From Subtercola boreus (GTDB lineage Bacteria > Actinomycetota > Actinomycetes > Actinomycetales > Microbacteriaceae): a stretch of 64,000 bases of DNA. Below the pieces are notes generated by a model. It had not been told where the DNA came from. It was given only the letters and a program-made list of their open reading frames with translations, and did no database searches. Each line of letters opens with the position of its first letter. Position 1 is the first letter of the stretch. Positions 36,904-46,461 of this stretch are shown one piece after another. Made by a program: the position numbers and the translations under genes. Location of the stretch: contig NZ_NBXA01000026.1 in assembly GCF_003399625.1 (NCBI RefSeq), positions 248,001 through 312,000 on the forward strand. Direction: 5' to 3'.

Positions 36904-36960
36904 CGATCCACCGAATTCTGTCGCTCACAGCCTTGCAGAGCGACAGAATTCGGCGGATCG
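36904..36960. terminator. Palindrome between convergent genes, 15+6-bp arms
   Basis: Arms CGATCC and CCGAATTCTGTCGCT pair across one mismatch with 36939-36960; the loop is about 13 nt. It lies between the MBL gene (+) and prpC (-), which converge, so it can end both transcripts. The rest of the gap is G-rich low-complexity sequence. Confidence 0.65.
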
Positions 36961-37036
36961 ACGGTGGGGGGCGGAGGCGGTGGGGGCCGGAGGTGGGGTG
37001 GGGGTGGGGAGGGGGCGGAGGAGGGGGACGCGCGCG

Positions 37037-38179
37037 CTACACCTCGAGGTGACGCTCATCGACGCCGTTGTAGGCGCTGAGGGGGCGGATGAGCGAGTTG
37101 GCCGCGAGCTGCTCTGCGATGTGGGCGGTCCAGCCCGTGATGCGCGCCGCGACGAACAGCGGGGTGAACGTCGGGGTGTCGAATCCCATCAGGTGATACG
37201 CCGGTCCCGAGGGGTAGTCGAGGTTCGGCTTGATGTTCTTGCCGCCGGTCATCGCCTGTTCGAGAGTGTCGTAGAGCTCCGCGAGGTCGGGGCGTTCGTA
37301 GTACTCGACCAGGGTGTCGAGCGACGCCTTCATGGTGGGCACCCGCGAGTCGCCGTTCTTGTAGACCCGGTGGCCGAAGCCCATGATCTTGCGCTTCTGG
37401 GCCAGGGCATCCGCGAGCCAGCCGGCCGCCTTGTCGGCCGTGCCGATCTCGTCGAAGATGTGCATGACCGCCTCGTTCGCGCCGCCGTGCAGAGGGCCCT
37501 TGAGCGCACCGATGCCGCCGACGACGGCCGAATACAAATCGGAGAGCGTGGACGTGATGACCCGCGCCGTGAACGTCGACGCGTTGAAGGAGTGCTCGGC
37601 ATAGAGGATGAGCGACACGTTGAACGCGTCGACCACAACCTTCTCGGGCACCTCGCCGAACGTGATGTAGAGGAAGTTCTCGGCGTAGCTGAGCTCGTCG
37701 TTCGGCTCGATGATGTCGAGGCCGTGGCGGCGACGCTGGTCGTAGGCGACCACTGCCGGGATCTGCGCGAACAGCTGCACCGACTTCGCGAGGTTCGACT
37801 CGACGCTCGAGTCGTCGGCATGCGGATCGAGCGCGCCGATGGCGCTCACCGCGGTACGGAGCACATCCATCGGGTGGGCGCTGGTCGGCAGGATGTCGAT
37901 GACCTGCTTGATCTCGGGGTCGAGCGAACGGAACGACCGCTCGACGTGCTGAAGCTCTTCGAGCTCCGCGTCTGTCGGCAGTTCGCCGTGCCAGAGCAGG
38001 TAGGCGACCTGCTCGAATGAGCAGTTCGCCGCGAGCTCCTGCACCGGGTAGCCCCGGTACAGCAGCGAGTTCGTCTCGGCATTGACCTTCGAGACAGCGG
38101 TGTAGTCGGCGTAGACGCCGGCAAGGCCCTTGCGGATCTCCGGCTCAGCAGTGGTGGATACAGCAGTGGTGTCGCCCAT
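37037..38179 (-). CDS. prpC: 2-Methylcitrate synthase PrpC
   Basis: This enzyme condenses propionyl-CoA with oxaloacetate in the methylcitrate cycle. The 380 residues carry the citrate-synthase motifs: LLYRGYPVQELA, GGIGALKGPLHGGANEAVM (catalytic His region) and KIMGFGHRVYKNGDSR (second His and Arg), with a later YPSGPAYHLMG. The short bacterial length and position after prpD and prpB favour methylcitrate over citrate synthase, though both activities can overlap. It follows prpB by 29 bp. Confidence 0.93.
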   Translation of the reverse strand: MGDTTAVSTTAEPEIRKGLAGVYADYTAVSKVNAETNSLLYRGYPVQELAANCSFEQVAYLLWHGELPTDAELEELQHVERSFRSLDPEIKQVIDILPTSAHPMDVLRTAVSAIGALDPHADDSSVESNLAKSVQLFAQIPAVVAYDQRRRHGLDIIEPNDELSYAENFLYITFGEVPEKVVVDAFNVSLILYAEHSFNASTFTARVITSTLSDLYSAVVGGIGALKGPLHGGANEAVMHIFDEIGTADKAAGWLADALAQKRKIMGFGHRVYKNGDSRVPTMKASLDTLVEYYERPDLAELYDTLEQAMTGGKNIKPNLDYPSGPAYHLMGFDTPTFTPLFVAARITGWTAHIAEQLAANSLIRPLSAYNGVDERHLEV

Positions 38180-38208
38180 GACAGTTCCTTCGGTGTGTGG
38201 TGCGCGGG

Positions 38209-39108
38209 TCAGCGCTGGATCTGGAAGTTGAAGACCGACGAGTCGAACGAATTGTACGATTCGTAGTCGAGCAGTTCGTAGAGGTCGGCGCGGTGCTGCA
38301 TCTCGCCGACCACGCTGTTCAGCGAACCCTCGGCGTTCAGCACGTCGAGCGCCCGGTCGGCCGCACCCATCGCGAGCCGCAGCAGCGACACCGGGTAGAT
38401 GACGATGTTGATGCCGACACTCTCGAGCTGCGTGGTCGTGAACAACTCACTCTTGCCGAATTCGGTCATGTTCGCCAGCACGGGAACGTCGACGACCGCG
38501 CGGATCGCTTCGAACTCGGTCAGGTCGGCCATGGCCTCGGGGAAGATGGCGTCGGCTCCGGCATCCACCAGGGCGCGGGCGCGGTCCTGCGCGGCGGCGA
38601 GACCCTCGATCGCCCGCACATCGGTTCGCGCCATGATGAGCAGGTTGGGGTCGCGGCGGGCGTCGGCTGCGGCGCGAATGCGCTTCAACGCGACATCCAG
38701 CTCCACCACGGCCTTGCCGTCGAGGTGACCGCAGCGTTTCGGGTTGACCTGGTCCTCGATGTGCAGGCCCGCCACACCGGCGTCTTCCAGGGTCTGGATG
38801 CTGCGGGCCACGTTCATGGGTTCGCCGAAGCCGGTGTCGGCGTCGACGAGCGCGGGCAGGTCGGTCATCCGCGCGATCTGCTGGGTGCGGCCTGCGACCT
38901 CGGTGAGCGTGGTGAGCCCGATGTCGGGGAGCCCGAGGTCGGCGCTGAGCACGGCGCCCGAGACGTAGACGCCCTCGAAGCCCTTGGCCTGGATCATCTT
39001 GGCACTGAGCGGGTTGAAGGCGCCGGGCAGGCGGTGGAGCTTCCCCGTCGCGAGCGATGCGCGGAAGTCTTTGCGCTTGTCGGCAGAGGTCTTGGTGGCG
39101 TACAGCAT
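38209..39108 (-). CDS. prpB: Methylisocitrate lyase PrpB
   Basis: This enzyme splits 2-methylisocitrate to pyruvate and succinate. The 299 residues show LPGAFNPLSAKMIQAKGFEGVYVSGA, DADTGFGEP (metal-binding acids), HIEDQVNPKRCGHLDGK (catalytic KRCGH loop) and ARTDVRAIEG. ATG 39108 overlaps the prpD stop by one base. All expected active-site residues are present. Confidence 0.95.
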   Translation of the reverse strand: MLYATKTSADKRKDFRASLATGKLHRLPGAFNPLSAKMIQAKGFEGVYVSGAVLSADLGLPDIGLTTLTEVAGRTQQIARMTDLPALVDADTGFGEPMNVARSIQTLEDAGVAGLHIEDQVNPKRCGHLDGKAVVELDVALKRIRAAADARRDPNLLIMARTDVRAIEGLAAAQDRARALVDAGADAIFPEAMADLTEFEAIRAVVDVPVLANMTEFGKSELFTTTQLESVGINIVIYPVSLLRLAMGAADRALDVLNAEGSLNSVVGEMQHRADLYELLDYESYNSFDSSVFNFQIQR

Positions 39109-40625
39109 CAGAACAGTCCCTTCGGGGTCTCGACAGAAGCCAGCAGGCCGGGCTTCGCGACGATGGTGAGCTGGCGCACTTCGTCGGCGGTCAGCTCGTA
39201 GGTGCGCTCGGCGAGCGCGAGGAACCGCTCGATCTCGGTCTCTTCCAGCACGCCCGCGGCGAGGGTTCGGAACTTGTGGATGTAGTCGGCACGCTGGAAC
39301 GGCCGGGCACCGAGCGGGTGGGCATCCGCCACGGCGATCTCGTCGACGATGCGTTCGCCGTTCGCGAGCTCGATCTCGACGCGGCCGCCGAAGGCCTTCT
39401 CGGCGACGTCGTTCGAGTGGTAGCGGCGGGTCCACTCGGCGTCCTCGACCGTGGTGACCCTGTTCCAGAGCTCGACCGTGTCGGCCCGGGCCGCGCGCGA
39501 CGGGAGATACGACGCCTCGTGGTTCCACGTGCCGTCCTGCAGCGCGACCGTGAAGATGTACGGGATCGAGTGGTCGAGCGTCTCGCGCGACGCGGTGGGG
39601 TCGTACTTCTGCGGGTCGCCGGCACCCGATCCGATCACGTAGTGCGTGTGGTGCGAGGTGTGCAGCACGATCCGCGTGACGTTCGCCGGGTCGACGAGAT
39701 CCGGATGCTCGGAGTGGAGCTTCCGGGCGAGGTCGATCCACGCCTGCGCCTGGTACTCGGCCGAGTGCTCCTTCGTGTAGCTGTCGAGGATGGCGCGCTT
39801 GGCCTCGCCCGGGGCGGGGAGGGCGACGTCGTAGACGCGGTCGGGGCCGCCGAGCAGCCACGCGATCACGCCGTCCTCACCTTCGTAGATGGGGGTCGGG
39901 CTGGTCTCGCCGCGCATCGCCCGGTCCATGGCCTCGACCGCCATCTTGCCGGCGAATGCCGGGGCGTGGGCCTTCCAGCTGGAGATCTCGCCCTTTCGGG
40001 ACTGGCGGGTGGCGGTGGTCACGTGGAGGGCCTGGCCGACGGCCTGGAAGATGGTCTCCACGTCGAGGCCGAGCAGCGTGCCGATTCCGGCCGCGGCACT
40101 CGGGCCGAGGTGCGCGACATGGTCGATCTTGAATTCGTGCAGGCTGATCGCCTTCACGAGGTCGATCTGGATCTCGTACCCGGTCGCGATGCCGCGCACG
40201 AGGTCGGCCCCGGTCTTGCCGGCGTGCTGCGCCACGGCGAGGATCGGCGGGATGTTGTCGCCCGGGTGCGAGTACTCCGCGGCGAGGAACGTGTCGTGGA
40301 AGTCGAGCTCGCGCACGGCCACACCGTTCGCCCACGCGGCCCACTCGGGGCTCGCGGTCTGGTCGGCGGGGAGGCCGAACACGGTCGATCCGGGAGTGTA
40401 GGGGTGAGCCTCGGCCTGCGACCGGGCGGAGACGACGGGCCTCCGGGTGAGGGAGGCGGCTGCGACGCTGGCGTTGTCGATGATGCGGTTGATCACCATG
40501 TCGATCACCTCGGGTGTGACCTCGACGGGGTCGGCGGCGACCCGTGCGATGCGGTGGGCGAGCTGGTTCTCGCGGGGCAGGTCTTCGTCGCTCTTGTAGG
40601 TGCGCACGTTCAGGTGTTCGACCAC
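39108..40625 (-). CDS. prpD: 2-Methylcitrate dehydratase PrpD
   Basis: This 505-residue MmgE/PrpD-family enzyme dehydrates 2-methylcitrate. Visible motifs are [48 protein letters not shown], and [19 protein letters not shown]. The GTG start at 40625 has an AAAGGA ribosome-binding site; more upstream sequence is Pro-rich and implausible. It lies 16 bp after the GntR gene, making gntR-prpD-prpB-prpC one transcript. Confidence 0.95.
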   Translation of the reverse strand: MVEHLNVRTYKSDEDLPRENQLAHRIARVAADPVEVTPEVIDMVINRIIDNASVAAASLTRRPVVSARSQAEAHPYTPGSTVFGLPADQTASPEWAAWANGVAVRELDFHDTFLAAEYSHPGDNIPPILAVAQHAGKTGADLVRGIATGYEIQIDLVKAISLHEFKIDHVAHLGPSAAAGIGTLLGLDVETIFQAVGQALHVTTATRQSRKGEISSWKAHAPAFAGKMAVEAMDRAMRGETSPTPIYEGEDGVIAWLLGGPDRVYDVALPAPGEAKRAILDSYTKEHSAEYQAQAWIDLARKLHSEHPDLVDPANVTRIVLHTSHHTHYVIGSGAGDPQKYDPTASRETLDHSIPYIFTVALQDGTWNHEASYLPSRAARADTVELWNRVTTVEDAEWTRRYHSNDVAEKAFGGRVEIELANGERIVDEIAVADAHPLGARPFQRADYIHKFRTLAAGVLEETEIERFLALAERTYELTADEVRQLTIVAKPGLLASVETPKGLF

Positions 40626-40641
40626 AGGTGGGTCCTTTCGG

Positions 40642-41310
40642 TCAGGATGTTGCGGGGGTGCGGGAGGCGGGGGTACGGGAGGTGGAGAGGATTGCCTGCA
40701 GCGACTTGTGCAGGTGCACATGGGTGGCGTGGGCCGCCAGGTCGCCGTCGCCGCCCAGGATGGCCTCGACGATCATCCGGTGCTCGCCCGCTGCTTCGAG
40801 GAGGCGTTCCGGGTTGTCCTTGGAGAGGCGGCGCACCCGCGCGAGGTGGATGCGCAGGTTCGCGAGGGCCGAGACCAGGTAGGAGCTCTGCACGGCCCCA
40901 TCGACGGCGCGGTCGAATTCGCGTACGAGCTCGAAGTAGTCGTGGCGTCCGGGATCGTCGGCGGCGAGGAGCGCCGGCGCCGTGCGGAACCGCGCCAGGA
41001 GATCGGCGAAGACCGTCTCATCGCGGCGGGCGGCGGCGAGACGCGCCGCCTGCTGCTCGAGCGCCTGGCGCAGTTCGAACAGCTCGGCCACGTTGTCGGT
41101 CGAGACGGCGGTGACGATCAGTCCCCGGCCGGACTCGGCGAGCAGCCCGTCGGCCTGCAGACGGCCGAGCGCTTCACGGAGCGGGGTACGGGAGATGCCG
41201 AGGCGGGCGGCCGTCTCGACCTCGCCGAGGGTGGTGCCGGGGTGCAGCTGCCACTCGAGGATCTCGTCGCGGAGCATCTCGTAGGCCCGGTCGCTCGCGC
41301 GTGATGCCAC
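40642..41310 (-). CDS. GntR/FCD-type regulator of the prp operon
   Basis: The 222-residue protein has an N-terminal GntR winged helix ([20 protein letters not shown], then [21 protein letters not shown]) and a C-terminal all-helical FCD domain with metal-ligand-type residues (E-F-D around EFDRAVDG, and EHRMIVEAI and HATHVHLH). FCD domains sense small organic acids. As first gene of the prp operon it likely autoregulates and responds to a propionate-derived acid. Confidence 0.9.
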   Translation of the reverse strand: MASRASDRAYEMLRDEILEWQLHPGTTLGEVETAARLGISRTPLREALGRLQADGLLAESGRGLIVTAVSTDNVAELFELRQALEQQAARLAAARRDETVFADLLARFRTAPALLAADDPGRHDYFELVREFDRAVDGAVQSSYLVSALANLRIHLARVRRLSKDNPERLLEAAGEHRMIVEAILGGDGDLAAHATHVHLHKSLQAILSTSRTPASRTPATS

Positions 41311-41349
41311 CGTCGCCTCCCTCGCCGTTCGTCACTCTCTCCTATCGAA

Positions 41350-41436
41350 TGTACACACTGAGAGCCGAGGAGGCCAGCTTTGCGCAGTAAATCACCTCAA
41401 CCGGCCCCCAATGTACACACACCGCGGGATGTGTAC
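41350..41436. promoter_or_regulatory. Candidate GntR operator cluster upstream of the prp operon
   Basis: TGTACACA occurs at 41350-41357 and 41412-41419, and its inverse TGTGTAC at 41430-41436. The last two form a 7-bp inverted repeat with a 10-bp spacer. They lie 40-126 bp upstream of the GntR start at 41310, where an autoregulator would bind. No other gene start is in reach. Confidence 0.5.
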
Positions 41437-41481
41437 GCCGTTCGCGCGCCCTCCCAGACGCGGAGCGCCCCCAGAATGCCG

Positions 41482-41543
41482 CATCGAGTGGGCAGTTTGG
41501 GCCCCATCCTGGCGGATTAGAGGCCCAAACTGCCCACTCGATG
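41482..41543. repeat. Intergenic palindrome, perfect 22-bp arms
   Basis: Arms 41482-41503 and 41522-41543 pair perfectly over 22 bp around an 18-nt loop. The first bases (CGAGTGGGCAGTT) are the same as in the palindrome at 2163-2218. It is directly downstream of carD on the minus strand and may be its terminator. Confidence 0.7.
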
Positions 41544-41579
41544 AAAGGGAGGGGGGGAGGTGGGGGGCGGGGGGCGGGG

Positions 41580-42068
41580 TTACTTGACGGCGGCCAGCAC
41601 GTCGTCGAGCAGCAGCGACGCCTTCTCGTCGCTGAGCGACTGCGCCAGCGCCAGCTCGGAGACCAGGATCTGCCGCGCCTTCTCGAGCATGCGCTTCTCT
41701 CCGGCCGACACGCCCTTGTCTTCGTTCCGGCGCCAGAGGTCGCGCACGACCTCACCGACGCGGTTCACGTCACCGGAGGCCATCTTCTCCTGGTTGGCCT
41801 TGTACCGGCGCGACCAGTTTCCCGGCTCCTCGACGAACGGGTTCTGCAGCACGTCGTACACAGCCTGCACCCCGGCGTCGTCGATGACGTCGCGAACACC
41901 GACCAGGTCGATGTTGTCGACCGGGATCTTGATGGTGAGCTCACTGGTGTGCACGTTCAGCGTGATGAACCGCTTCTGCTCGCCCTTGACGTCGCGGGAC
42001 TCGATGGCCGTGATGGTGACCGCGCCGTGGTGGGGGTAGACGAGTGTCTCGCCGACTTCAATCTTCAA
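41580..42068 (-). CDS. carD: CarD-family RNA polymerase-binding regulator
   Basis: CarD binds the beta subunit and stabilises open complexes, chiefly at rRNA promoters. The 162 residues include the N-terminal Tudor-like domain (FEVGE-type start [18 protein letters not shown], then [21 protein letters not shown]) and the helical DNA-binding half with [17 protein letters not shown], whose Trp is the known minor-groove wedge. The length is normal. It is essential in mycobacteria. Confidence 0.96.
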   Translation of the reverse strand: MKIEVGETLVYPHHGAVTITAIESRDVKGEQKRFITLNVHTSELTIKIPVDNIDLVGVRDVIDDAGVQAVYDVLQNPFVEEPGNWSRRYKANQEKMASGDVNRVGEVVRDLWRRNEDKGVSAGEKRMLEKARQILVSELALAQSLSDEKASLLLDDVLAAVK

Positions 42069-42175
42069 TTACGACTGCCTCTGTTCAAATCGTCTCGGCC
42101 CACCCAGCAGATCCTCTCGACGAGAATCCCTGTGATGCCAGCAGAAAAGGCATGGCACGGTGAGCACAGAGTGCT

Positions 42176-42181
42176 ATTCTA
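42176..42181 (-). promoter_or_regulatory. Possible carD -10 element
   Basis: TAGAAT on the minus strand, preceded by GGG, matches the TAnnnT rule and would give a leader of about 100 nt for carD. No -35 box is evident. The gap 42069-42216 has no gene. Confidence 0.3.
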
Positions 42182-42216
42182 CCCGACCGCAGCCCCCGCT
42201 CACGCCGCCTGCCACA

Positions 42217-42567
42217 TCAGTGGTTCTGGGCTCTCTCCGGCTGCCAGCCGTGCTCCCCGAGCATCCGCCAGACCGTCTTCGTGAGGTCGGGGTGCTGCAA
42301 CGCGATCTGGCGGAGCACCCGGTACTCCCGGGCCCCGGATGCCCGTTGGCCCCCATTCGCCTCGATGGCCTCGGCTCGGAGCAGGTACACGACGAGCTCA
42401 TCCACTGTCGGAAGCTCCTCCATGAACTGCCACGGATCCTCCCCGCCCAACAGGCGTTCGTGCACCACGGTGTCGAGCTCCTCGCGCGCCTCGGCCCGGA
42501 GCACCTCGAGGCTCGCGCCGCCGAAGGGCTGGCTGCTGAACGGTCGGCCGTCGGTGTCCCTGTTCAC
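42217..42567 (-). CDS. Conserved hypothetical protein
   Basis: The 116-residue soluble protein is helical: LRAEAREELDTVVHERLLGG, WQFMEELPTVDELVVYLLRAEAIE, YRVLRQIALQHPDLTKTVW. I used the GTG at 42567; the upstream frame overlaps the next gene. It lies between the dienelactone-hydrolase-type gene and carD, all on the minus strand. No family recognised. Confidence 0.55.
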   Translation of the reverse strand: MNRDTDGRPFSSQPFGGASLEVLRAEAREELDTVVHERLLGGEDPWQFMEELPTVDELVVYLLRAEAIEANGGQRASGAREYRVLRQIALQHPDLTKTVWRMLGEHGWQPERAQNH

Positions 42568-42586
42568 ACGACGATCCTGATCCTCG

Positions 42587-43360
42587 TCACGCGAAGATCT
42601 CGTCGAAGAAGGCGCGCATGGCCACCCAGGACCGCGCGTTAGCCGTGGCATCGAACATGGCGCCCTGGTCCGGGGCGTTCGTGTCGGGCATCGTGAACGC
42701 GTGCATTGCACCGCTGTAGCTGACGACCTGCCAGTCGGGTGCGTCGGCGGCCCGCAGCTCGTTCTCGAAGTCGACGACCTGGTCGTCGGGAACCACGGGG
42801 TCTGCCGCGCCGGTCAACACGAGGAGGGGGGCGGTGATCGCTCCGTTCCCGGCCGGGGCCTCTGTCGCGAGCCGGCCGTGGAACGACACGGCACCGGCGA
42901 TGTCCGCGCCGGAACGGGCGAGTTCGAGAGCGCCGGATCCGCCGAAGCAGTAGCCCATCACGGCGATGCGCTCGGGGTCGACACCCGGCTCCGCGCGCAG
43001 TCGCTCGAGGTTGGATTCGAGATGCGCCCGGAACAGGTCGGTGTCGGCGTAGAACTTTCCTGCCAGCGCGGGCGCCTCGTCTTGCCCGACTTCGCGGCCG
43101 TCGCCGTAGACGTCGCCGGCGAGAGCGATGTAGCCGAGCCGCGCGAGCATCTCCGCGCGCACCCGGGCGTGATTGTTCAGCCCGGACCAGTCGCTGATGA
43201 TGAGCACCGCGGGGCGGGCATCCACTGCCGAAGGCTTGGCCAGGAACCCGCCGAACTCCCCGAAGGTGACAGCGGTGGTCTCGACGGCTCCCGTCTCCTC
43301 CACGGTGGCGAGCAGGGTTTCGAGTGCAGGGGTGAGCGGGCTGGGGTACACGGTTGTCAT
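42587..43360 (-). CDS. Dienelactone-hydrolase-family protein
   Basis: The 257-residue alpha/beta hydrolase has the dienelactone-hydrolase layout with cysteine nucleophile in VMGYCFGGSGAL, the acid in LTGAADPVVPDDQ, and the His in YSGAMHAFTMP. It should hydrolyse lactones or esters, substrate unknown. ATG 43360 was chosen by family start. It is divergent from the CEOS-like gene at 43418, 57 bp away. Confidence 0.87.
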   Translation of the reverse strand: MTTVYPSPLTPALETLLATVEETGAVETTAVTFGEFGGFLAKPSAVDARPAVLIISDWSGLNNHARVRAEMLARLGYIALAGDVYGDGREVGQDEAPALAGKFYADTDLFRAHLESNLERLRAEPGVDPERIAVMGYCFGGSGALELARSGADIAGAVSFHGRLATEAPAGNGAITAPLLVLTGAADPVVPDDQVVDFENELRAADAPDWQVVSYSGAMHAFTMPDTNAPDQGAMFDATANARSWVAMRAFFDEIFA

Positions 43361-43417
43361 GGGTACAAGCCTACGCACGGAAACCCGGCAACGAGCTACG
43401 TGGCGTAGCCTCAGCCC

Positions 43418-44617
43418 ATGTCACCGACAGCTTCTGACCTCTCGTCCACAGGCTCCGCATCTCCCTCACAGCTCCTCCGGCTGGGAGTTCTGCACAGTTC
43501 ACGGAAAGTCGACGAGAAGCGGCTGCCGCTTCATCCCGCGCACCTGGAGCGCATCGACGAAGACGTCCGCGCGAACATCCTGCTGGAGTACGGCTACGGA
43601 GAACGCTTCGGAATCGCGGATGCCGAACTGTCGCCGCTCGTCGGAACGATGGGCACGCGCGAAAAGATCATCGCGGAGGCCGATGTTCTGCTGCTGCCGA
43701 AACCGCAGGTGAGCGACCTCGAAGACCTCCGCGACGGGCAGACGCTCTGGGGCTGGCCGCACTGCGTGCAGGACAGAGGGATCACCCAGCTGGCGATCGA
43801 CAAGAACCTCACCCTGATCGCGTGGGAGGCCATGAACCACTGGAACAGCGACGGCAGCTACGGCTTGCACGTGTTCCACAAGAACAACGAACTCGCCGGG
43901 TACTGCTCGGTGTTGCACTCGCTGCAGCTCTGCGGATCGACCGGCGACTACGGTCGCCGCCTCACCGCGATCGTGATCGGGTTCGGCGCCACCGCCCGGG
44001 GCGCCGTGACGGCATTGAACGCCCACGGAATCCATGACGTGCAGGTGCTGACCAACCGCAGCATCGCGGCCGTCGGGTCGCCGATACCGTCGGTCGACAT
44101 CATCCAGTTCGAGCACAACGACGAAGCACCCTATGAGAGCATCGTGAACTCGGCCGACGGCCCTGTGCTGCTCGCGCCGTTCCTCGCCGAGCGCGACATC
44201 GTCGTGAACTGCACCCTGCAGGACCCGAATGCGCCGCTCACCTACCTGCGTCTCGAAGACCTCGACGCGTTCCGGCCCGGCAGTCTGATCGTGGATGTCT
44301 CGGTCGATGAGGGCATGGGTTTCAGCTGGGCACGCCCGACGACCTTCGCCGAACCGATGGTCACCGTCGGACGGGCGACGAACTACTACGCCGTCGACCA
44401 CAGCCCGTCGTTCCTCTGGAACTCCACCACCTGGGAGATCAGCGAGGCCCTGATGCCGTTCCTCCGGCCAGTGATGTCGGGGCGGGCGGCCTGGGCGGAG
44501 TCGGACACGATCACCCGGGCCATCGAGATCGACGGTGGGCACATCCGGAACGAGGCGATCCTCGAGTTCCAGGGCCGCTCGCCCGAGTACCCGTACCTGC
44601 CGCTGGCGCAACGGTGA
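43418..44617 (+). CDS. N5-(carboxyethyl)ornithine synthase-like dehydrogenase
   Basis: The 399-residue protein has the alanine dehydrogenase/PNT fold: GVLHSSRKVDEKRLPLHPAH with the substrate-side KR, ILLEYGYGERFGI, LAGYCSVLHSLQLCG, and the NAD(P)-binding AIVIGFGATARGAVTAL. The sequence order matches N5-(carboxyethyl)ornithine synthase, which reductively joins pyruvate to ornithine, more than alanine dehydrogenase. The actual amino-acid partner is not predictable. It is monocistronic and convergent with lipA. Confidence 0.72.
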   Translation: MSPTASDLSSTGSASPSQLLRLGVLHSSRKVDEKRLPLHPAHLERIDEDVRANILLEYGYGERFGIADAELSPLVGTMGTREKIIAEADVLLLPKPQVSDLEDLRDGQTLWGWPHCVQDRGITQLAIDKNLTLIAWEAMNHWNSDGSYGLHVFHKNNELAGYCSVLHSLQLCGSTGDYGRRLTAIVIGFGATARGAVTALNAHGIHDVQVLTNRSIAAVGSPIPSVDIIQFEHNDEAPYESIVNSADGPVLLAPFLAERDIVVNCTLQDPNAPLTYLRLEDLDAFRPGSLIVDVSVDEGMGFSWARPTTFAEPMVTVGRATNYYAVDHSPSFLWNSTTWEISEALMPFLRPVMSGRAAWAESDTITRAIEIDGGHIRNEAILEFQGRSPEYPYLPLAQR

Positions 44618-44635
44618 GCATCGGCGTTCGAGCGA

Positions 44636-45625
44636 TCAGACGGCCTGCAGGAACGAGGCCGGCTCCTCGGCGAAGTGCGCCAGCGCGGGCGGCATCGCCC
44701 ACCCCTTCGCACGCATCGACTGTGCCCAGAGGCGACCCGCCCGGTACGACGAGCGCACCAGCGGACCGGCCAGCACCCCGAGGAACCCGATCTCTTCAGC
44801 CTCCTGCTTCAGCTCGACGAACTCCGACGGGTGCACCCAGCGCGCGACCGGCAGGTGCCGGGGTGAGGGCCGGAGGTACTGGGTCAGCGTGATGATGTCG
44901 GTACCCGCGTCGTGGAGATCGTGCAGTGCCTGGCTGATCTCCGCGCGCTCCTCTCCCATCCCGAGGATCAGGTTCGACTTCGTGATGAGCGCCGCCGCTC
45001 GGGCCTGGCTGAGCACGTCGAGAGAGCGCTCGTACCGGAACGCCGGTCTGATGCGCTTGAAGATCCGCGGCACCGTCTCCACATTGTGCGCGAACACCTC
45101 GGGCCGCGACGAGAACACCTCGGCAAGCAACGCGGGGTTCCCGGAGAAGTCGGTGGCGAGGATCTCGACCCCGGTCCCCGGGTTCGCCCCGTGGATCCGC
45201 CGAACCGTCTCGGCATGCAGCCACGCGCCTTCGTCGGGCAGGTCGTCGCGCGCCACACCCGTGATCGTCGCGTAGCGCAGGTTCATGGCGGAGACGGATG
45301 CCGCGACCCGGCGCGGCTCGTCGGTGTCGTAGTCCGCGGGCTTGCCGGTGTCGATCTGGCAGAAGTCGCAGCGGCGCGTGCACTGCGACCCGCCGATGAG
45401 GAAGGTCGCCTCCCGGTCCTCCCAGCACTCGAAGATATTGGGGCAGCCGGCCTCCTGGCAGACGGTGTGAAGGTCTTCGCTCTTCACAAGCTCCTGCAGC
45501 TGCCGGTACTCGGGGCCGAACCTGGCCTTCGTCTTGATCCAGTCGGGCTTCTTCTCGATCGGGGTGGTCGCGTTCCGCACCTCGAGGCGCAGGAGCTTCC
45601 GACCCGCGGGCGCCTCGGCGCTCAC
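44636..45625 (-). CDS. lipA: Lipoyl synthase LipA
   Basis: This radical-SAM enzyme inserts two sulfurs into octanoyl groups. Both clusters are present: the auxiliary-cluster cysteines C56, C61, C67 ([15 protein letters not shown]) and the radical-SAM CX3CX2C at C82, C86, C89 ([11 protein letters not shown]). The C-terminal RSSYRAG serine, which ligates the auxiliary cluster, is visible. The GTG start at 45625 overlaps the lipB stop. Confidence 0.97.
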   Translation of the reverse strand: MSAEAPAGRKLLRLEVRNATTPIEKKPDWIKTKARFGPEYRQLQELVKSEDLHTVCQEAGCPNIFECWEDREATFLIGGSQCTRRCDFCQIDTGKPADYDTDEPRRVAASVSAMNLRYATITGVARDDLPDEGAWLHAETVRRIHGANPGTGVEILATDFSGNPALLAEVFSSRPEVFAHNVETVPRIFKRIRPAFRYERSLDVLSQARAAALITKSNLILGMGEERAEISQALHDLHDAGTDIITLTQYLRPSPRHLPVARWVHPSEFVELKQEAEEIGFLGVLAGPLVRSSYRAGRLWAQSMRAKGWAMPPALAHFAEEPASFLQAV

Positions 45626-46350
45626 GCGGCCACCCCCGCGCTGGCGACGGCCGCGCGGGCGGCCACGGCGGCTGCCGCCCGATCGCGCACGAGACGCTCG
45701 GCCGCGGCCCGGACATCCACCCACCGCTCGAAGAGCTGGGCGAGCCGTTCCTCGACGAACGGCAGCGCCTCGGCCGGCGTCACCTCGCGCCCCACGACCC
45801 GTGAGATCGTGGTCACGCCGGCGTCACGGATGCCGCACGCCACGATTCGTGCGTAGGCGTCGAGGCTGTTGCTGCAGTTGAGCGCGAAACCGTGCATCGC
45901 AACGCCGTCGGCGACCCGGATGCCGATGGCCGCGATCTTGTCCTCGGCTCCGGGCTCGCCCACCCAGGCACCGGATCGGCCCGCGACCCGCCGGGCGTCG
46001 ACGCCGAGGTCGGCGAGCACCGCGATCAGCACGGATTCGAGGTCCCGCACGTACTGGACGACATCGACAGGCTCCGGCAATCTGACGATCGGATAGCCGA
46101 CGAGCTGGCCGGGGCCGTGCCAGGTGATCTTGCCGCCGCGGTCGACGTCGATCACCGGTGTGCCGTCGTCTGGCCGCTCCGACGCGTCGGTGCGCTTGCC
46201 GGCGGTGTACACCGACGGATGCTCGAGCAGCAGCACCGTGCCGCCCGTCTCGCCGGCCACGACGCTCGCGTGCGTGCTGCGCTGCAGCGCCAGCGCCTCC
46301 GTGTACGGCACGAGTTCGTGCCCGACGCCCAGTTCCCGAATGTCCACCAT
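45622..46350 (-). CDS. lipB: Lipoyl(octanoyl) transferase LipB
   Basis: LipB moves octanoyl from acyl carrier protein to lipoyl domains. The 242 residues include [30 protein letters not shown], the catalytic Lys in [12 protein letters not shown] and Cys in [15 protein letters not shown] region. An Ala-rich tail follows the fold. It is first in lipB-lipA and divergent from the hydrolase-PPOX fusion. Confidence 0.95.
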   Translation of the reverse strand: MVDIRELGVGHELVPYTEALALQRSTHASVVAGETGGTVLLLEHPSVYTAGKRTDASERPDDGTPVIDVDRGGKITWHGPGQLVGYPIVRLPEPVDVVQYVRDLESVLIAVLADLGVDARRVAGRSGAWVGEPGAEDKIAAIGIRVADGVAMHGFALNCSNSLDAYARIVACGIRDAGVTTISRVVGREVTPAEALPFVEERLAQLFERWVDVRAAAERLVRDRAAAAVAARAAVASAGVAA

Positions 46351-46369
46351 GGAGCGAGTATAGCTTTAC

Positions 46370-46382
46370 TGGACCGAGTCCA
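46370..46382. promoter_or_regulatory. Candidate operator between lipB and the hydrolase fusion
   Basis: The inverted repeat TGGAC-CGA-GTCCA lies in the 111-bp divergent gap and resembles TetR-type half-sites. It is centred 25 bp upstream of the lipB start. No TetR gene is adjacent, so any regulator is encoded elsewhere. Confidence 0.4.
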
Positions 46383-46461
46383 ACAATAATGCCCGGGAGG
46401 GAGACATCCGTTTCCCGCAGTGCCCCGTATCATCGGGAAGACACCAGCAGGAGGAGTGCAG

